Assembly: GCA_019414045.1 (NCBI GenBank)
Contig: DXMW01000031.1
Coordinates: 155,712-219,711 of the forward strand
Source of the DNA: Collinsella sp.
GTDB lineage: Bacteria > Actinomycetota > Coriobacteriia > Coriobacteriales > Coriobacteriaceae
Length of the DNA: 64,000 bases
Reading direction: 5' to 3'
In this document: piece by piece, positions 37,832-47,673 of the stretch
Numbering within the stretch: position 1 is the first letter of the stretch
How the letters are laid out: each line of letters begins with the position of its first letter
Notes under the pieces: model-generated
Databases searched by the model: none
What the model saw: the letters and a program-made list of their open reading frames with translations, nothing else
Told to the model about the DNA's origin: nothing
Position numbers and translations under genes: made by a program

Positions 37832-38103
37832 ATGTTGTTGTTCCTTATCTGCACGCGTTATGGGCACGGCATGCGGCCGCGCGAGCGTGCTTGGTAGTGC
37901 GCTAATACATACAAAAACAGGTGCGCACAGAGAGGACGTTGCTCAGCGCGCTGGCGATCGCTTTGGCAGCCCTATCACGCGCCGTCCAGACGCAGCGGCC
38001 CTAAGCGATGGAGCAGATTCGCCGCAGGTTAGTATACCCGTACTCCGCATGCCCCCACGTAAACCACAGATGACGGGGCGGCCGGGATGTGCGCGGGTTG
38101 ATT
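37832..38103. other. leader and promoter region of the DEAD-box helicase gene
   Basis: No gene is seen. TATACT on the minus strand (38036-38031) is a good -10; the -35 is unclear. The resulting untranslated leader of about 190 nt is long for this genome. Confidence 0.45.
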
Positions 38104-38239
38104 GTCTCAATCTGTAACATCTACAGGGTAAAACCGGGTCCTGCTGTTACAGATCGAGACGTTGAGTTGCCAGCCAACGGTTTATCTCAATCTGTAACAG
38201 TAACTCGGCAAAAACCGGTCTTGCTGTTACAGATTGAGA
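38104..38239. repeat. family-A palindrome array, locus 1 (2 units)
   Basis: Units 38104-38160 and 38185-38239. Each is GTCTCAATCTGTAACA-type left arm, 25-nt centre and TGTTACAGATYGAGA right arm, with an A-run in the centre. Located between the divergent helicase and copA genes. Confidence 0.9.
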
Positions 38240-38313
38240 TATTTAGCAAGGATGGCCAACGACTGAACAGCCATCCTCAACCGTAGCGAAATGTCATACA
38301 TTTCAACTCCAAC

Positions 38314-38344
38314 TAGACACCCCCAGGGGGTATGGGTGTATAGT
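38314..38344 (+). promoter_or_regulatory. copA promoter with CsoR-type operator
   Basis: TAGACA (38314-38319) and TATAGT (38339-38344) are separated by 19 bp. Between them ACACCC...GGGTGT surrounds CCCCCAGGGGG, the G/C-rich pseudo-palindrome typical of CsoR boxes. csoR is the third gene of this cluster, so copper-relieved autorepression is likely. Spacer length is longer than optimal, so the exact -35 is uncertain. Confidence 0.7.
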
Positions 38345-38391
38345 ATCGGCAGGTTAACAATTCCAACACCGAACCACAGAAAGGAGAAGCC

Positions 38392-40737
38392 ATGGCTCAA
38401 GATAAGTTCGACGTGGGCGGCATGACATGCGCCGCCTGCCAAGCGCATGTGGACCGCGCCGTGAGCAAGCTCGACGGCGTCCAAAGCGTCGCGGTCAACC
38501 TGCTCGCCGGTTCCATGATGGTCGACTACGACCCCGCGCAGGTCACCCCCGACGATATCTGCACCGCCGTCGACCGCGCGGGCTACTCGGCCTCGCCCGT
38601 CGATGCGGGCACCGGTGCCGCCGGCTCAAACGGCAGTGCGCAAGCCAGCTCCGGCGCCGCCCATATGGAGTCGCCCACCAAAAAGCTGGAGGCCGCCGCC
38701 TCCGCCATGCGCACCCGCCTCATCATCTCGATCATCTTCCTCATCCCGCTGTTCTACATAGGCATGGGGCACATGCTCGGTTGGCCACTGCCCGGCATTT
38801 TCACCGACCACACCCACAGCATGACGCTCGCGCTCACCGAGCTCGTCCTGCTCATCCCCATCGTCTATGTCAACGACACGTACTTTATCAACGGGTTTAA
38901 ATCGCTCGCGCACGGCGTGCCCACCATGGACGCCCTTATTGCCGTGGGCGCCACCGCTTCCATCGCCTGGTCGCTCTACGCCATGTTCATCATGGCCGAC
39001 CAATTAGCCGCGGGTCAGGTCCACGAGGCCATGATGACAGGCATGGACAATCTGTATTTTGAGAGCGCAGGCACCATCCTGTCGCTCGTCACCGTGGGCA
39101 AATACCTCGAGACGCGCAGCAAGTCCAAGACCGGCGGCGCTATCGAGGCGCTCATCGACCTGGCGCCCAAGACCGCGACCGTCGTGGCAGAGGACGGCGC
39201 CGAGACCACCATCGACGTCGATGGCATCCTTCCCGGCCAGATCCTGCGCGTGCGCCCCGGCGAGTCCATCCCCGTTGACGGCGTGGTGCTCGAAGGCAGC
39301 TCGGCCGTGGACGAGAGCGCGCTCACCGGCGAGTCCATCCCCGTGGAAAAGACCGCCGGCGACACCGTCAACGCGGCCACGGTCAACCGCACCGGCTCGT
39401 TTACCTTCCGCGCTACGCGTGTGGGTGCCGAGACATCGCTCGCCAAGATTATCCAGCTCGTCGAGGACGCCAACGCCACCAAGGCGCCCATCGCCCGCAT
39501 GGCCGACAAGGTCGCCGGCGTGTTCGTGCCCGTGGTGTTCGCGATCTCGGCCGTGACCTTTGCGGTGTGGATGGCACTGACCGGCAGCATGAACGAGGCG
39601 CTCACTTCCGCCGTGGCCGTGCTGGTGATCAGTTGTCCGTGCGCGCTCGGCCTGGCCACGCCCGTCGCCATTATGGTAGGCACCGGCAAGGGCGCCGAGA
39701 TGGGCATTCTGTTTAAGAGCGCCGAGGCGCTAGAGAACCTGCGCAGCGTGGGCACCGTGGTGCTCGACAAGACGGGCACGGTCACCCACGGCAAGCCGGC
39801 CGTGACCGATATCGTGGTTGCCACGCACGCCGACGGCTCGTCCGCCATGAGCGAAAAGGCGCTGCTCAAGCTGGCTGCCGCGCTGGAGCGATCAAGCGAG
39901 CACCCGCTGGCCGAGGCGATTATGGCCGAGTGCGAGTCGCGCGGAATTGTCGCGCGCATGGTCGAGGACTTTGCCGCCGTGCCCGGTCGTGGCGTTACGG
40001 CGCGCGAGGGGCAAAACGCCATTGCAGCCGGCAACGTACGCCTGATGGACGAGCTGGGCGTTACCGTGCCCACGGGTCTTGCCGAGCAATTTGCCGCCGA
40101 AGGCAAGACGCCGCTGTTCTTTGCCAAGAACGGCGAGCTTGCCGGCACCATTGCCGTGGCTGACGAGGTCAAGGAGACGAGCGCCGGGGCCATCGCCGCA
40201 CTGCGCTCGCTTGGCGTCGACGTGCGCATGCTCACCGGCGACAACCGCGTGACGGCCGAGGCCATCGCCCGCCGCGTGGGGCTGAGCAGAGAGCAGGTCA
40301 TCGCCGACGTCCTTCCCGCCGACAAGGAACGCCACGTGCGCGAGCTGCAGGATGTGGGCAGCAAGGTCGCCATGGTGGGCGACGGCATCAATGACTCCCC
40401 CGCCCTGGCGCGCGCCGACGTGGGCCTTGCTATCGGCACCGGCGCCGACATCGCCAAGGAAGGGGCGGATGTGGTGCTCATGCGCAGCGACCTCATGGAC
40501 GTCGCACGCGCCATCGAGCTGTCGCGCGCCACGATCCGCAACATCAAGCAGGACCTGTTCTGGGCGCTGTTCTACAACGGCATCGGCATTCCGCTGGCAG
40601 CGGGCGTGTTCTTCCCGCTCACCGGATGGCAGCTCTCACCGATGTTCGGCGCCGCCGCCATGAGCCTGTCGAGCGTATGTGTCGTGTCCAATGCGCTGCG
40701 CCTGCGAACCTTTACACCATCAGTTGCGGTGAAATAA
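38392..40737 (+). CDS. copA: copper-translocating P1B-type ATPase
   Basis: A 781-aa Cu(I) exporter. An N-terminal HMA domain has GGMTCAACQAHV (C13, C16), followed by membrane helices, the actuator loop SALTGESIPVEK, the metal site SCPCALGLATP in the sixth helix, phosphorylation site DKTGTVTHG, HP motif SSEHPLAEA and hinge MVGDGINDSPALA. AAAGGAGAAGCC precedes the ATG. The final residues VAVK and the TAA stop are encoded by the left arm of a family-B palindrome, so the native C-terminus was probably replaced. It heads copA-copZ-csoR. Confidence 0.96.
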   Translation: MAQDKFDVGGMTCAACQAHVDRAVSKLDGVQSVAVNLLAGSMMVDYDPAQVTPDDICTAVDRAGYSASPVDAGTGAAGSNGSAQASSGAAHMESPTKKLEAAASAMRTRLIISIIFLIPLFYIGMGHMLGWPLPGIFTDHTHSMTLALTELVLLIPIVYVNDTYFINGFKSLAHGVPTMDALIAVGATASIAWSLYAMFIMADQLAAGQVHEAMMTGMDNLYFESAGTILSLVTVGKYLETRSKSKTGGAIEALIDLAPKTATVVAEDGAETTIDVDGILPGQILRVRPGESIPVDGVVLEGSSAVDESALTGESIPVEKTAGDTVNAATVNRTGSFTFRATRVGAETSLAKIIQLVEDANATKAPIARMADKVAGVFVPVVFAISAVTFAVWMALTGSMNEALTSAVAVLVISCPCALGLATPVAIMVGTGKGAEMGILFKSAEALENLRSVGTVVLDKTGTVTHGKPAVTDIVVATHADGSSAMSEKALLKLAAALERSSEHPLAEAIMAECESRGIVARMVEDFAAVPGRGVTAREGQNAIAAGNVRLMDELGVTVPTGLAEQFAAEGKTPLFFAKNGELAGTIAVADEVKETSAGAIAALRSLGVDVRMLTGDNRVTAEAIARRVGLSREQVIADVLPADKERHVRELQDVGSKVAMVGDGINDSPALARADVGLAIGTGADIAKEGADVVLMRSDLMDVARAIELSRATIRNIKQDLFWALFYNGIGIPLAAGVFFPLTGWQLSPMFGAAAMSLSSVCVVSNALRLRTFTPSVAVK

Positions 40738-40788
40738 GGCGTAACATGCTTAGCTAAACCGCTATTTAGTCCGTATTCCACCGCAACT
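40722..40788. repeat. family-B palindrome, copy B3, overlapping the copA stop
   Basis: 67 bp, left arm AGTTGCGGTGAAATAAGG, right arm AGTCCGTATTCCACCGCAAC. The left arm supplies the last copA codons and stop (GTT GCG GTG AAA TAA). The interior is more diverged than in B2 and B4. It lies between copA and copZ and ends 29 nt before the copZ start. Confidence 0.88.
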
Positions 40789-40816
40789 TTAGGTACTCAA
40801 CGAAAAGGAGATAATC

Positions 40817-41038
40817 ATGAACTACATCGTTAAAACGTCTGGCCTTATGTGCGGCCACTGCGACGCCACCGTCGAGACGGCGCTGCTCAACGTGGCCGGC
40901 GTAACCGACGCCGATGCCGACCACGAGACCCAGACCGTCCAGGTAGAGTGCGCCGACACCGTGACCGCGGAGCAGCTCGCCGCTGCTGTCGAGGCCGCGG
41001 GTGAGAAGTTCCACGCCCTTTCGGTGACCGCCGCATAA
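40817..41038 (+). CDS. copZ: copper chaperone CopZ (heavy-metal-associated domain)
   Basis: A 73-aa single HMA domain with metal motif GLMCGHCDATVE. A His between the two Cys is less common than the usual MxCxxC with small residues. It would shuttle Cu(I) to CopA or CsoR in the cytoplasm. AAAAGGAGATAATC precedes the ATG. It sits between copA and csoR, separated from copA by palindrome B3. Confidence 0.9.
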   Translation: MNYIVKTSGLMCGHCDATVETALLNVAGVTDADADHETQTVQVECADTVTAEQLAAAVEAAGEKFHALSVTAA

Positions 41039-41081
41039 CGACCCGCACGTACCCCCCCCCGACCAGAAACGAGGACTCGCC

Positions 41082-41354
41082 ATGATGGCAGACCACAAAT
41101 CGGTGACCCGCATGCTCAAGACGGCACGCGGTCAGATCGACGGCATCCTGCGGATGGTCGAGGAGGACCGCTACTGCGTCGATATTTCCACGCAGCTCAT
41201 GGCCACACAGGCGCTCCTTGCGCGCATTAATGCCGACGTACTCAAGGCACATATCGAGGGCTGCGTGACTTCGGCAATCGAATCGGGCGACGAAGACCTC
41301 AAGGCCGCCAAGCTTGCCGAGATCGAGCGCGTCGTCGACAAGCTCTCCAAGTAA
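41082..41354 (+). CDS. csoR: copper-sensing transcriptional repressor CsoR
   Basis: A 90-aa all-helical repressor of the CsoR/RcnR (DUF156) family. The copper ligands fit C-H-C: YCVDISTQL (Cys), then H and C in KAHIEGCV. The helix RGQIDGILRMVEEDRYC is diagnostic. Apo-CsoR represses; Cu(I) releases it. The operator-like sequence before copA is the likely target. It is the last gene of the operon, 43 nt after copZ; a run of eight C precedes its RBS. Confidence 0.93.
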   Translation: MMADHKSVTRMLKTARGQIDGILRMVEEDRYCVDISTQLMATQALLARINADVLKAHIEGCVTSAIESGDEDLKAAKLAEIERVVDKLSK

Positions 41355-41357
41355 TTG

Positions 41358-41446
41358 GGGCATTGGGGACAGACTTCTTTGCACCATCTTGGTGTATCGG
41401 GGATAGGTACGTTTGCACCACCTTGGTGCAGATTGACCTGTCCCCC
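41358..41446. repeat. family-C repeat pair
   Basis: Two related blocks in tandem: TTTGCACCA-tc-TTGGTGtatc (41379 on) and TTTGCACCACCTTGGTGCAG (41412-41431), followed by ATTGACCTGTCCCCC. The start ATTGGGGACAG (41363) complements the final CTGTCCCC, so the whole block can fold as one large hairpin. Follows the csoR stop. Confidence 0.7.
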
Positions 41447-41500
41447 TTGCTCTAAATCGGGTATAAAGGCGTGCAGCATATCGAACGAAAGGCAATTTGC

Positions 41501-41974
41501 ATGAATGACTTTATGAAGGGCCGCAATGGTGCCGATGAACTCACCATCGTGATGGGTTTTGCCGGCATTGTCATCGCGATGATCGGATCGATAGCCCACA
41601 TCCAGTGGCTCAGCTGGATTGCCATCGCCGTAATCGTGATTGGCGTGCTGCGCGGCCTGTCCAAAAACATCGATGCGCGTCGCAAGGAAAACGCTGCCTT
41701 TGTCGCCGCGACCGCGAACGTCCCCGGCTTGGGCAAGTTTGTCGCCAGCTTGGGCGGCGGCGCTGCAGCGGCCAGCACCTCGCGCGCGGCTGGAACGAGC
41801 AAGGAAGACTTTGAGCGCGCCAAGCGCACGGCCAAGAAGATGTGGAAGGGACGCAAGACCACGGCATACCTCAAGTGCCCCAACTGCGGCCAGATGCTCT
41901 CCGTCCCCAAGGGCAAAGGCAAGATCCGCGTCACCTGCCCCAAGTGCCACGCCAAGATGGAAACCCGCTCCTAG
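41501..41974 (+). CDS. small membrane protein with C-terminal zinc ribbon
   Basis: A 157-aa protein. Two adjacent hydrophobic segments (LTIVMGFAGIVIAMIGSIAH and WLSWIAIAVIVIGVLRGL, about 12-50) precede a basic Ala-rich linker and a C-terminal four-Cys ribbon LKCPNCGQML...VTCPKCHAKM. The pattern recurs in uncharacterised actinobacterial proteins; I cannot assign a function. GAAAGG lies 10 nt before the chosen ATG (MNDFMKGRNG). Monocistronic, with a shared bidirectional terminator. Confidence 0.8.
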   Translation: MNDFMKGRNGADELTIVMGFAGIVIAMIGSIAHIQWLSWIAIAVIVIGVLRGLSKNIDARRKENAAFVAATANVPGLGKFVASLGGGAAAASTSRAAGTSKEDFERAKRTAKKMWKGRKTTAYLKCPNCGQMLSVPKGKGKIRVTCPKCHAKMETRS

Positions 41975-42036
41975 CGCCCGCACGCGGGACAAATTAATCA
42001 GGTTTGTTTGTCCCAAATCTTAAGTATTTGTTCGAT

Positions 42037-42075
42037 AAAAAAGCCGAGGCCTCGTGTTGAGACCTCGGCTTTTTG
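42037..42075. terminator. bidirectional intrinsic terminator
   Basis: AAAAAAGCCGAGGCCTC-gtgtt-GAGACCTCGGCTTTTT gives a GC stem with T-runs on both strands, between the zinc-ribbon protein gene and the convergent amidohydrolase gene. Confidence 0.92.
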
Positions 42076-42107
42076 TATGCGGCAACGGAGCTGCACCTTT
42101 GTCACAT

Positions 42108-43478
42108 CTACGCCACACCGTCGCGGGCCAGCTCCTCAGCCAGCGCTTCGGCAGGCATGGCCATAATCGCGTCGAGCTCGGCGTCCACCTCGGGAATACG
42201 CTTCACCTTGAGCTTGCGTACCAGATCACCGCGACACATCACATGTATCGGCTCACGCAGAGCGCACAGGTCATCGAGCGGATTCTTGCGCGTCACCAGG
42301 ATATCGGCGGCCTTGCCGCACTCGATTGTGCCGGTCTCGCCACCCAGCCCCAGCAGCTCGGCATTGACCTGCGTAGCCGTATGCAGCGCGAAGGCGTTGC
42401 TCACACCCACGTACTTGGCAAAATAGGCCACCTCACGCCACATGTCGTACTGCGTCACGAACGGGCAGCTTGAGTCCGTGCCCAAGCCTACCTTAACGCC
42501 GGCATCCAGCGCCGCACGAGCACTCTCGATAATGCCCGAGCACACGATGTCGCCGTTCTTCTTTTGCGTATCGGTCGAATGGGTCTTTTCCGGGTCGAGC
42601 AATACAAACGGCAGCGCCGGGCTGATCGTGCAGGTAACGCTGGGCGCACGTCCCTCGAGCTGCGTGCCCGCGGCGCCGCGGTACAGCTCCAGGATCTCGG
42701 GTGTCAACGGAGCGCCGTGCTCGATCGTATCGACGCCGGCCTCAAGCGCGGCCTTCACGCCCTCGGTGCTCTCGACATGAGCCATAACCGGCAGGCCCAC
42801 CTCGTGCGCCGCCTTGCACGCCGCTGCGGCAACCTCCGCCGGCATACGCAGCACGCCCGGCTCGCCTACTTCGGTCGCGTCGAACACGCCGCCCGTCACG
42901 AACAGCTTGATGACATCGGCACCGCGCGCATACAGGTCTCGCACCTGCTCGGCTGCCTCGACGGGGCTGTTGGCCACCTGGGCGAACAAGCCCGCGCCAT
43001 GGCCGCCCGGCACCGTGACGCCCGTTCCCGGCGCTACCAGGCGCGGCCCCTGATACTTGCCGGCGTCGATAGCGTCGCGCACGGCAATGTCGGCAAACAA
43101 CGGGTCACCCGCGCCGCGCACCGTGGTCACGCCGCTTGCCAGCTGCTGTTGAGCGCTGCCCTTGAGAATATGGCGCACGATGGCGCGCCCCACGGGATTA
43201 TCGAGCTTCTTCATCAGCGCGCCCGCATCGCCGGCCGAGACAGGCTTGCCCGAGCCGCACAGGTGCACGTGCATATTGATCAGGCCCGGCATGAGATACG
43301 CACCACCCAGGTCGATAACCTCGGCACCCGCGGGCGCCTGTGCCACAGCACTCGGCCCCATCCAGGTGATGACGCCGCGCTCAACAGTCACGGCCATATC
43401 GGGTTGTGGCTCCATATGCTCCGAACCATCCAGAATGGTCGCATTGATAAACAACGTGGAACGATCGGCAGACGCCAT
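42108..43478 (-). CDS. amidohydrolase family protein (imidazolonepropionase/prolidase-like)
   Basis: A 456-aa metal-dependent hydrolase of the amidohydrolase superfamily. The beta-sandwich start LFINATILDG is followed by MPGLINMHVHLCGSG (HxH), Lys in VIKLFVTGG, VMAHVES (His), IEHGAPL (His) and LGTDSSCPF (Asp). The set resembles Xaa-Pro dipeptidase/arginine carboxypeptidase-type members; the substrate is unknown. No signal peptide, so cytosolic. GGAGG lies 8 nt before the chosen ATG (MASADRS). Monocistronic, convergent with the zinc-ribbon gene. Confidence 0.9.
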   Translation of the reverse strand: MASADRSTLFINATILDGSEHMEPQPDMAVTVERGVITWMGPSAVAQAPAGAEVIDLGGAYLMPGLINMHVHLCGSGKPVSAGDAGALMKKLDNPVGRAIVRHILKGSAQQQLASGVTTVRGAGDPLFADIAVRDAIDAGKYQGPRLVAPGTGVTVPGGHGAGLFAQVANSPVEAAEQVRDLYARGADVIKLFVTGGVFDATEVGEPGVLRMPAEVAAAACKAAHEVGLPVMAHVESTEGVKAALEAGVDTIEHGAPLTPEILELYRGAAGTQLEGRAPSVTCTISPALPFVLLDPEKTHSTDTQKKNGDIVCSGIIESARAALDAGVKVGLGTDSSCPFVTQYDMWREVAYFAKYVGVSNAFALHTATQVNAELLGLGGETGTIECGKAADILVTRKNPLDDLCALREPIHVMCRGDLVRKLKVKRIPEVDAELDAIMAMPAEALAEELARDGVA

Positions 43479-43627
43479 ATCGAGCTCCTCCCTCACGATT
43501 AACATGAACATTTGTCCATTATCACCTAGTCCCGCTGGATTGCTGCAGACGCATCGGTTAACGGAAGGAAGAGGGGATGTGGGGGACGGAATACATTGCA
43601 GTCCCACCCCAGCGGCACCAGGGAAAT

Positions 43628-43765
43628 GTCTCGATCTGTAACAGGTACAGGGTTATTGGGCCCCCTGATGTTACAGATCGAGACATTCGGTCGACGTTTC
43701 ACCGGCTTGTCTCGATCTGTAACAATTACGAGCTCAAACAGCCTCTAAACGTTACAGATCGAGAC
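43628..43765. repeat. family-A palindrome array, locus 2 (2 units)
   Basis: Units 43628-43684 and 43709-43765, arms GTCTCGATCTGTAACA and (T/C)GTTACAGATCGAGAC around 25-nt centres. The second unit ends 8 nt from the stop codon of the putative nuclease gene. Confidence 0.92.
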
Positions 43766-43773
43766 AAAACCTC

Positions 43774-44844
43774 TCAGCGCCCATACCACTGGCATCTCCA
43801 CTCCTCAGCCAATTCAACCTGCCGAGGAATACCCGCCAGCCTCATTTTCTCGACTAGCTTCCCCGGGCCTTTGAGTTCGTTAAACGTAAACCGAAGCACC
43901 TTATGCCCGAGCATTGTCAGATGAGATTCCCGCTGACGCTCTGCCACGAATGGGTCAACCGACTCCCGACCCTCGCCGCTCTGCAAGGTGTACTTCCCCT
44001 TTCCGTCGAGCTCGCCGATGACACACGTCCCGTCCTCGAGCCGCCAAAAATAGTCGACACGAAACACTTGGCTCGGATCAAGCGGGTCGCGAAACTCCAC
44101 CTGCAACTCTGGCACCGGAAAACCGTATGCAATAAAGAACGCCCGAAAACGAGACTCGCCGCCGTTTTCAGACAGCCCGTCCGCATACGACGCAATCACC
44201 TGTGCCCTGCGATACCCTCGCCTGCCCTCGCAATCGGCGCGGAGGCGCTCGCACAAATCCCCACGTGATACGCCTTTCGCTCGCAGTGCAGAATCGGCAA
44301 TCGCCAACCCGTAGGAGAACGGCGCACGCAGTAGGCAATCCTCCACCGTGCGCCAAAACGACGTCACCCGCACGCCATCAACATGCTCGAGTGCGCCCGC
44401 CATCTGCGGACGCAACAACCTGCACCCGCCGCTCAACGTCACCGAACAACCCGTCTTAACAAGAAAACGCGACCCAAGCAGATCATTCGGCACCTCCAGA
44501 CCCCACAAAAGCGCCGCGTCATAGCCCCAAAACGCCCAATCGGGATGAAACTCCGCAAGCCCTTTGATGGCCCGCAGCGCTCGCTCCGTCGGCGTCAGCG
44601 CATCCCAATCATGTTGAAAGCAGAACAAATACGGCTCGGGTTCCGCGATATCGTCGGTTCCAACATGACGCCGCAGCCACATGAGCTCGGCATTGTCATG
44701 CGTTGCGAGCAGCGCACCTTGCTCGGTCGCCTCCGTGAGTCGCGCGAGCATCCTATTCCGCGCCAACGTGTTGCGAGTCGTATGCTTGTGCTTGAAAACG
44801 GTATTAGACACTTCCATCACCACCACATCGGACAAATGGACCAT
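43774..44844 (-). CDS. AbiEi/DUF559-like protein with putative PD-(D/E)XK nuclease domain
   Basis: About 356 aa. The N-terminal two thirds resemble AbiEi-type antitoxin/regulator proteins (wing-like start, then WGYDAALLWGLEVPNDL). The C-terminal ~130 residues look like an endonuclease-fold domain: conserved Glu in GESRFRAFF, Asp in VFRVDYFWRL, and ELDGKGKY (ExK), ending LTMLGHKVLRFTFNEL, as in DUF559/Vsr-like proteins. The ATG at 44844 follows GGAGG by 11 nt (a GTG at 44850 is the alternative). Family-A palindrome arrays flank it within 8 nt (3') and 26 nt (5'). No paired toxin gene is seen. Function unproven. Confidence 0.7.
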   Translation of the reverse strand: MVHLSDVVVMEVSNTVFKHKHTTRNTLARNRMLARLTEATEQGALLATHDNAELMWLRRHVGTDDIAEPEPYLFCFQHDWDALTPTERALRAIKGLAEFHPDWAFWGYDAALLWGLEVPNDLLGSRFLVKTGCSVTLSGGCRLLRPQMAGALEHVDGVRVTSFWRTVEDCLLRAPFSYGLAIADSALRAKGVSRGDLCERLRADCEGRRGYRRAQVIASYADGLSENGGESRFRAFFIAYGFPVPELQVEFRDPLDPSQVFRVDYFWRLEDGTCVIGELDGKGKYTLQSGEGRESVDPFVAERQRESHLTMLGHKVLRFTFNELKGPGKLVEKMRLAGIPRQVELAEEWRCQWYGR

Positions 44845-44870
44845 CGTCACCGTTGCCTCCGCCGACAAAT

Positions 44871-45086
44871 GTCTTGATCTGTAACAGGAAGACCGATTTT
44901 TGGCCTGTAGATGTTACTGATTGAGACATTCCCCCAGCCAGGTGCCAAACGTCTCGATCTGTAACAGTTAGACGTTCTCCAGGCCCCTAAGCGTTACAGA
45001 TTTAGACAAACCAGCGGTGCCCAAGCGTTCGTCTCGATCTGTAACAGATAGACTGGTTTTTGTCCCCAAACGTTACAGATCGAGAC
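44871..45086. repeat. family-A palindrome array, locus 3 (3 units)
   Basis: Units 44871-44927, 44951-45007 and 45031-45086. The first has diverged arms (GTCTTGATCTGTAACA; TGTTACTGATTGAGAC). The last has a 24-nt centre, the only exception to 25. Lies in the probable leader of the putative nuclease gene. Confidence 0.92.
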
Positions 45087-45126
45087 AAAAAGGCAAAAGG
45101 CAAGGCAGGCGACAACCACCCATCCT

Positions 45127-45834
45127 CTACTCCCACTCCTGCTCGTAGATGTTGAGCGACTTTACGTACCGCCCCTGAGCGCCCATGATGTCGCGGACCA
45201 GACGCAAGAAGAAGCTGATGCACGAGGTGTCAAAGCCGTCCTGCAGGTCCTCGGGATGCACCGCACCCGGCCCGTCGACCGCCGTGTCGTTCAGGTGCGC
45301 GATGTCATACAGGTAGAGCTGTCCCGCCGTAAGCCAGGCATCGTCGACGCAGGCGAGGCGCACCGCAATCGCGCCGTCGCTCCAATGCTCCTTCTGCACG
45401 ATATGCGGGTCGTAGACATCAAAGCGATGATCGGTGCGCGTGTCCTTCAGCACGACCATGCCGGACGCAGGATCCTTGTCCAAAATGCCAAAGCGCGAGA
45501 AATACTGCGTGTCGCGTACCTGCTCGAGCCGCTTGAGCGAGGCAGGCGAAAGCGATGCCGGCGGCTCGTCAACAAATAGCTCGAGCAGCGTTTTGCCATG
45601 GCGATAGGGGCGCTCGAAGAGCAGCCAATCGGTAAATGCCATGTTGTAGGCCATGATTTCGTTTTGCGAAGGCTCGGTGCAATAGCTGAGCCACGGGTCG
45701 ACAATGACCTCGAACTGTTCGCGCGCCGGCTCCAGGAATTGAAACTTCCGCAGCATCCAAAAATGGGCCATGTCGGCAATATCGTTGCCGACGGCTTCGG
45801 CTAGCTGCGCTCGGTCTAAAGCGTGGTCAGTCAT
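45127..45834 (-). CDS. uncharacterised protein
   Basis: A 235-aa soluble, acidic protein I do not recognise. No signal peptide or membrane segment. It has aromatic-rich stretches (FWMLRKFQFLEPAREQFEVIVDPWLSY; MAYNMAFTDWLLFERPYRHGK) and a strand-rich middle (GMVVLKDTRTDHRFDVYDP), loosely recalling bacterial SEC-C-associated or YecA-type proteins without their Cys-rich end. GAGGAGGATGCC precedes the ATG, so the frame is well supported. Its 3' end lies 40 nt from family-A locus 3. Upstream is a 350-nt gap; no operon partner. Confidence 0.75.
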   Translation of the reverse strand: MTDHALDRAQLAEAVGNDIADMAHFWMLRKFQFLEPAREQFEVIVDPWLSYCTEPSQNEIMAYNMAFTDWLLFERPYRHGKTLLELFVDEPPASLSPASLKRLEQVRDTQYFSRFGILDKDPASGMVVLKDTRTDHRFDVYDPHIVQKEHWSDGAIAVRLACVDDAWLTAGQLYLYDIAHLNDTAVDGPGAVHPEDLQDGFDTSCISFFLRLVRDIMGAQGRYVKSLNIYEQEWE

Positions 45835-46186
45835 GGCATCCTCCTCAAACTGATGGACCTCAATTTGAGCTTACGAGGAGGGTGGGCAACCACGGCCAGC
45901 GCGGGCAAAATAGGCCTCCGGCTGCAAACCAAATGCTGACCAAACACTTGACGAAAAGCTTGACCGAAAATGCGCGCCGCAACAAAACCGCAGGTAAACA
46001 TAGACGGCCAACCCGCCTTTTTGAGCCAGATGCCCGCAGCCGCCACAGAAACAACAGGTGACCACAGCCCAAGAAGTCGACAAATGAACACCCGCACATC
46101 GACAAACGAGCAAATTGCTCGCAAAGAGTGTCCCCAACGACTAGACAAAAAAGGCTAGTCATTGGGGACGTTCTTAAATGACTACT
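45835..46186. other. intergenic region with an unexplained open frame
   Basis: On the minus strand a ~105-codon open stretch (SFVDVRVFICRLLGLWSPVV...) crosses most of the gap but lacks a supported RBS and runs into the next gene in another frame. It could be a small protein, a decayed gene or chance. The left end of gltD's 3' side holds a 15-bp hairpin (46130-46169). Confidence 0.4.
46130..46169. repeat. inverted repeat after gltD (GTCCCCAA type)
   Basis: GTCCCCAACGACTAG-acaaaaaagg-CTAGTCATTGGGGAC, 15-bp arms with one mismatch, 18 nt past the gltD stop. On the minus strand the loop carries TTTTTT. TTGGGGAC also borders sequences at 29976, 41364 and 55237, so this may be part of another dispersed family and may also stop gltBD transcripts. 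Confidence 0.75.
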
Positions 46187-47668
<1,482 letters not shown>

Positions 47669-47673
47669 GGCAC

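Noticed and set aside
43628..45086. CRISPR array reading of the family-A repeats
   Set aside because: Units are large palindromes with variable centres and only two or three per locus, there are no cas genes, and the alternating arms do not form direct repeats with unique spacers of one kind.
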